DNA from: Deltaproteobacteria bacterium
GTDB taxonomy: Bacteria; Desulfobacterota; DSM-4660; Desulfatiglandales; Desulfatiglandaceae
Direction: 5' to 3'
DNA: 8,224 nucleotides
NCBI GenBank assembly: GCA_021159825.1
Contig: JAGHDR010000297.1
Span: forward strand, 1 to 8,224
Part shown: one piece after another, positions 6,053 to 8,224 of the stretch
Numbering within the stretch: position 1 is the stretch's first letter
Layout: every line of letters begins with the position of its first letter
The notes under the pieces: model-generated
Seen by the model: the letters and a program-made list of their open reading frames with translations, nothing else
Databases searched by the model: none
Told to the model about the DNA's origin: nothing
Made by a program: the position numbers and the translations under genes

Positions 6053-7135
6053 TTAAACTTCCGTAAAATCCTCTGGAGGATTCTTGAGATAAGGAAGGAA
6101 TTTGGCCTTGTCATTGCACTTGCCGTATGCATCGTCAGGACTTATTCTCCCTTTTGAAAGATGTTCCATAATGGCATCATCCAGGGTCTGCATGCCATAT
6201 TTTTTCCCGGTTTGCAACATGGATGGAATTTGAAACGTTTTTCCTTCACGAATCAGATTCCTGACCGCCGGATTGGCAATCATAATTTCCAGGGCTGCCA
6301 CCCTCCCTTTTTTGTCGATCCGTTTAAAGAGATTCTGCGCCACGACAGCTCTGAGACCGTCGGAAAGGGTGTTGCGTGTCTGTTCCTGCTGATTGGTGGG
6401 GAACACCTCGATCACACGGTCTACGGTTTTTGCGGCGCTGGTGGTATGAAGGGTAGCGAAAACCAGATGCCCGGTGGCGGATGCCTCAATGGCCAGCGAT
6501 ATGGTTTCCAGATCCCTCATTTCACCCACCATGATAATGTCCGGGTCTTCCCTCAAAGCACCTCTCAGGGCTGCCGAAAAAGATCGGGTGTGAAGCCCCA
6601 CTTCGCGGTGATTGATAATGGCTTTCCGGCTTTTGTGGACAAACTCAATGGGATCTTCAATGGTTAGGATGTGGTCTTTGCGGGTTTTGTTGGCTTCGTC
6701 CACAATGGCTGCCAGTGTGGTTGATTTTCCACTCCCGGTAGGTCCGGTCACCAGAACAAGACCTCTTGGCAAGGACGCCAGTCGCTTGACGATGGGCGGC
6801 AAACCCAGCTGCTCACAGGTGAGAATTTCGGAAGGGATTTCTCTGAAAACCGCTCCAACACCGTATTTCTGTTGAAAAAAATTGGCCCGATAACGGGCCA
6901 GTTCCGGAATTTCATACGCAAAATCCACGTCTCCGGTTTCTTCAAAAACCTTTACCTTCTCCTCCGGCGCAATTTCATAAAGCATCTCTTTCAGGGTATC
7001 ATTATCAAGCGCCTTGTATTTTACCCGCTCGAGCTCACCCTGGATTCGCAACACCGGTTGTTGACCCGACATCAGGTGAAGGTCCGATGCCCCTTGATCG
7101 TTCATCAACCTGAAAAATGCATCAATCTGCGCCAT
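6053..7135 (-). CDS. pilT: Type IV pilus retraction ATPase PilT
   Basis: A 360-residue cytoplasmic motor that depolymerises the pilus for twitching, attachment and DNA uptake. All family marks are intact. The N-terminal ASDLHLMSGQQPVLRIQGEL stretch starts at residue 16. Walker A GPTGSGKST is at 131-139, the Asp box LTIEDPIEFVH at 157-167, Walker B DPDIIMVGEMRD at 197-208 (Glu205) and the His box GHLVFATLHT at 222-231. The PilT-specific C-terminal motif AVRNLIREGK is followed by GMQTLDDAI. The length is normal for PilT (~345-365). The ATG is preceded by GGGAGG at a 5-base spacing. It is the first gene of a minus-strand operon with the second ATPase, the zinc-ribbon protein and the 90-residue protein. 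Its promoter must lie in the 318-base region shared with divergent panB, but I found no convincing match. Confidence 0.95.
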   Translation of the reverse strand: MAQIDAFFRLMNDQGASDLHLMSGQQPVLRIQGELERVKYKALDNDTLKEMLYEIAPEEKVKVFEETGDVDFAYEIPELARYRANFFQQKYGVGAVFREIPSEILTCEQLGLPPIVKRLASLPRGLVLVTGPTGSGKSTTLAAIVDEANKTRKDHILTIEDPIEFVHKSRKAIINHREVGLHTRSFSAALRGALREDPDIIMVGEMRDLETISLAIEASATGHLVFATLHTTSAAKTVDRVIEVFPTNQQEQTRNTLSDGLRAVVAQNLFKRIDKKGRVAALEIMIANPAVRNLIREGKTFQIPSMLQTGKKYGMQTLDDAIMEHLSKGRISPDDAYGKCNDKAKFLPYLKNPPEDFTEV

Positions 7136-7276
7136 AATATCCTCCCGCGACTGGATTCCCTGAAACGTTGTTGTACACCGGCAGCCGATTTTTGTGCAAC
7201 CTTTTTCAACCGTGAAGGGTTACCGGATGTGCTTGCCAAAACAATTATGAAATCCGCTCTATGGCCGGAAATTGTA

Positions 7277-7305
7277 TTGACAACAAACCAACCCTTTGAT
7301 ATTTT
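7277..7305 (+). promoter_or_regulatory. Predicted sigma70-type promoter for panB
   Basis: A perfect -35 TTGACA (7277-7282), a 17-base spacer and a -10 TATTTT (7300-7305, 4 of 6) would start RNA near 7312, about 140 nt before the panB ATG. The leader then begins just ahead of the bulged hairpin at 7325. The -35 lies within a small dyad, TTGT...ACAA (7272-7286), which might be an operator or chance. Confidence 0.6.
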
Positions 7306-7324
7306 TTTTCACAGACGCTGAGTT

Positions 7325-7360
7325 GAGAAGGTGATCCCCATGAACGGGGACATCTATCTC
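7325..7360 (+). ncRNA. Candidate pan motif RNA (structured panB leader)
   Basis: The RNA folds as GAGA/UCUC (7325-7328 with 7357-7360), then AGGUG with CAUCU (7329-7333 with 7351-7355, one G-U pair), then UCCCC/GGGGA (7335-7339 with 7346-7350), closing a six-base loop AUGAAC. Exactly two bases are unpaired in the stem: A7334 on the 5' side and A7356 on the 3' side. The pan RNA class is described as a hairpin with two conserved bulged adenosines found upstream of pantothenate synthesis genes in Firmicutes, Chloroflexi and deltaproteobacteria. The fold, the bulges and the position in front of panB all agree. It presumably regulates panB, but no ligand can be read from sequence. I worked the pairing out by hand and have not tested it against a covariance model. 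Confidence 0.72.
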
Positions 7361-7372
7361 TAAAGGCAGTTC

Positions 7373-7398
7373 TTTTTCGGGATACAGGACCCGGAAAA
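7373..7398 (+). other. Second hairpin in the panB leader
   Basis: UUUUUCGGG (7373-7381) pairs fully with CCCGGAAAA (7390-7398) through nine base pairs including one G-U, around an eight-base loop. No U run follows, so it is not a standard intrinsic terminator. It lies 12 bases after the candidate pan hairpin and about 40 bases before the Shine-Dalgarno. Pan RNAs often occur in tandem, but this stem lacks the two single-A bulges, so I do not call it a second copy. Confidence 0.5.
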
Positions 7399-7439
7399 CA
7401 AGATTCCTTGAATTGAAACCGCCTGAATCGGCATGGGAT

Positions 7440-7448
7440 AAGGAGGTG
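7440..7448 (+). promoter_or_regulatory. Strong Shine-Dalgarno of panB
   Basis: AAGGAGGTG is a near-perfect anti-16S match, 5 bases before the ATG at 7454, and it fixes the panB start. A short TCCTT at 7405-7409 could pair with AAGGA here, so leader folding might limit access. That second point is speculative. Confidence 0.8.
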
Positions 7449-7453
7449 TAAAG

Positions 7454-8224
7454 ATGGCGAATGCGAAAGTAACGATTGGTGACTTACAGAAAAAAATGCA
7501 GGCAGGTCAAAAAATCACCATGATGACAGCCTATGATTACCCGACCGCAAGCCTGGTGGATCAGGCTGAAATCGACACGATTCTGGTTGGAGATTCTCTG
7601 GGCATGGTGGTGCTGGGTTACGATTCGACAGTCCCCGTGACTATGGATGAAATGATTCACCATTGCAAAGCGGTTTGCAGGGGTGCAAACAGGGCTTTTG
7701 TGATCGGTGATATGCCGTTTATGTCCTATCAGGTGAGCACTGAAAAAGCGGTTGAAAATGCGGGTCGCTTTATCAAGGAAGCCGGATGTGAGTGCGTAAA
7801 ACTGGAAGGGGGCACGGAAATGGCTCCGGTGGTAGAAGCCATTACCACTGCAGGAATTCCTGTTTGTGCCCACATTGGTTTAACCCCGCAGACCGCAACG
7901 AAATTGAGCGGCTTCAAGGTTCAGGGAAAAGATGCCGAGGGTGCCAGAACGCTGGTTCAGTCGGCCAGGGACCTGGAAAAGGCGGGAGCCTTTATGATTG
8001 TCCTGGAATGCATTCCCGATCCGGTAGCAAAAAAGATAACCGATGCGCTAACGATTCCCACCATCGGCATCGGCGCGGGCAAGGATTGTGATGGACAGGT
8101 GTTGGTGTACCACGACCTGGTGGGACTTTTTGAGCGGTTCACTCCTAAAATGGTTAAACAGTATGTGAATCTGGCGCCCCGGATTCGCGATGCGCTGGCT
8201 CAATACAAACAGGAGGTTGAGGAC
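7454..8224 (+). CDS. panB: Ketopantoate hydroxymethyltransferase PanB (3' end cut by window)
   Basis: PanB adds a hydroxymethyl group from 5,10-methylene-tetrahydrofolate to 2-ketoisovalerate, giving ketopantoate, the first committed step of pantothenate and coenzyme A synthesis in the cytoplasm. 257 residues are present and the frame is open at the window edge; family members run ~265-280, so only a short tail is missing. The magnesium ligands are visible as Asp47 in VGDSLGM, Asp86 in GDMPFMSY and Glu118 in VKLEGG. The catalytic Glu is Glu185 in FMIVLECIP. CAHIGLTPQ (138-146) and GIGAGKDCDGQ are further family blocks. It is transcribed away from pilT behind its own promoter and a structured leader. 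panC or panD may follow beyond the edge. Confidence 0.96.
   Translation, partial: MANAKVTIGDLQKKMQAGQKITMMTAYDYPTASLVDQAEIDTILVGDSLGMVVLGYDSTVPVTMDEMIHHCKAVCRGANRAFVIGDMPFMSYQVSTEKAVENAGRFIKEAGCECVKLEGGTEMAPVVEAITTAGIPVCAHIGLTPQTATKLSGFKVQGKDAEGARTLVQSARDLEKAGAFMIVLECIPDPVAKKITDALTIPTIGIGAGKDCDGQVLVYHDLVGLFERFTPKMVKQYVNLAPRIRDALAQYKQEVED

Larger units (their letters stand above)
7136..7453. other. Divergent control region between pilT and panB
   Basis: This 318-base gap contains no protein gene. The panB half holds the promoter, bulged hairpin, second hairpin and Shine-Dalgarno described separately. The pilT half (7136-7270) has the pilT ribosome-binding site (7141-7146, CCTCCC on the plus strand) but no convincing sigma70 or sigma54 promoter on the minus strand. 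The best sigma70 candidate there is TTGCAC (7199-7194) with a weak TACAAC 18 bases on. Confidence 0.6.

Noticed and set aside
6161..6667. 168-codon plus-strand open frame opposite pilT
   Set aside because: It is antisense to the conserved ATP-binding core of PilT and its translation resembles no protein family I know.
7136..7270. Sigma54 promoter for pilT
   Set aside because: I looked on the minus strand for the GG-N10-GC core with TGGCAC/TTGC character. The nearest piece, TTGGCAAGCAC, lacks the -12 element.
7215..7296. Seven-base inverted repeat AAGGGTT / AACCCTT
   Set aside because: The arms are ~68 bases apart and short enough to occur by chance, and no second copy supports an operator.
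7484..7873. 129-codon minus-strand open frame opposite panB
   Set aside because: It is antisense to conserved PanB blocks, His-rich and low in family features; a shadow frame.
1..8224. CRISPR array, insertion sequence, tRNA or rRNA
   Set aside because: I saw no regularly spaced repeats, transposase motifs, terminal inverted repeats, or cloverleaf/rRNA signatures on either strand.

Overview
The window looks like chromosomal DNA from a deltaproteobacterium (Desulfobacterota-like). The evidence is a type IV pilus ATPase cluster with Desulfobacterota-style accessory proteins, an isolated panB, and a panB leader that folds like the 'pan' RNA class, which within Proteobacteria is known from deltaproteobacteria. 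This placement is inference; no rRNA or other marker gene is present.

Layout from left to right. Positions 1-261 are AT-rich and hold no gene I can support. On the minus strand, 262-2208 encodes a PilB/GspE-type assembly ATPase with an enlarged N-terminal repeat region and a tetracysteine zinc site. Just upstream of it (2260-2485, minus) lies a wrecked surE: its first ~46 codons are joined to its last ~28 with the middle missing, and one extra base breaks the frame. A good sigma70-like promoter for pilB lies inside this remnant. On the plus strand, 2719-3777 encodes a GHMP-family sugar kinase. It is preceded by a predicted promoter, a run of ten G in the ribosome-binding region, and a 34-codon ORF whose stop overlaps the kinase start (TAATG).

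From 7135 down to 3795 the minus strand carries a tightly spaced presumptive operon. Its order is pilT (canonical retraction ATPase), a second divergent PilT/PilU-like ATPase, a zinc-ribbon protein with a degenerate receiver-like C-terminal half, and a 90-residue protein I do not recognise. Diverging from pilT, panB (ketopantoate hydroxymethyltransferase, pantothenate/CoA synthesis) starts at 7454 and runs off the right edge. Its ~140-nt leader contains a 14-bp hairpin with one bulged adenosine on each strand, matching the description of the pan RNA motif, followed by a second strong hairpin.

How the genes work together: PilB-type (extension) and PilT-type (retraction) hexameric ATPases drive pilus assembly and disassembly at the inner membrane. 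The second PilT paralogue and the zinc-ribbon/pseudo-receiver protein are plausible modulators. The kinase, the surE remnant and panB have no obvious link to pili. The points most worth following up are the pan RNA, the internally deleted surE with an embedded pilB promoter, the zinc-ribbon/pseudo-receiver protein, and the G-tract with coupled short ORF ahead of the kinase.
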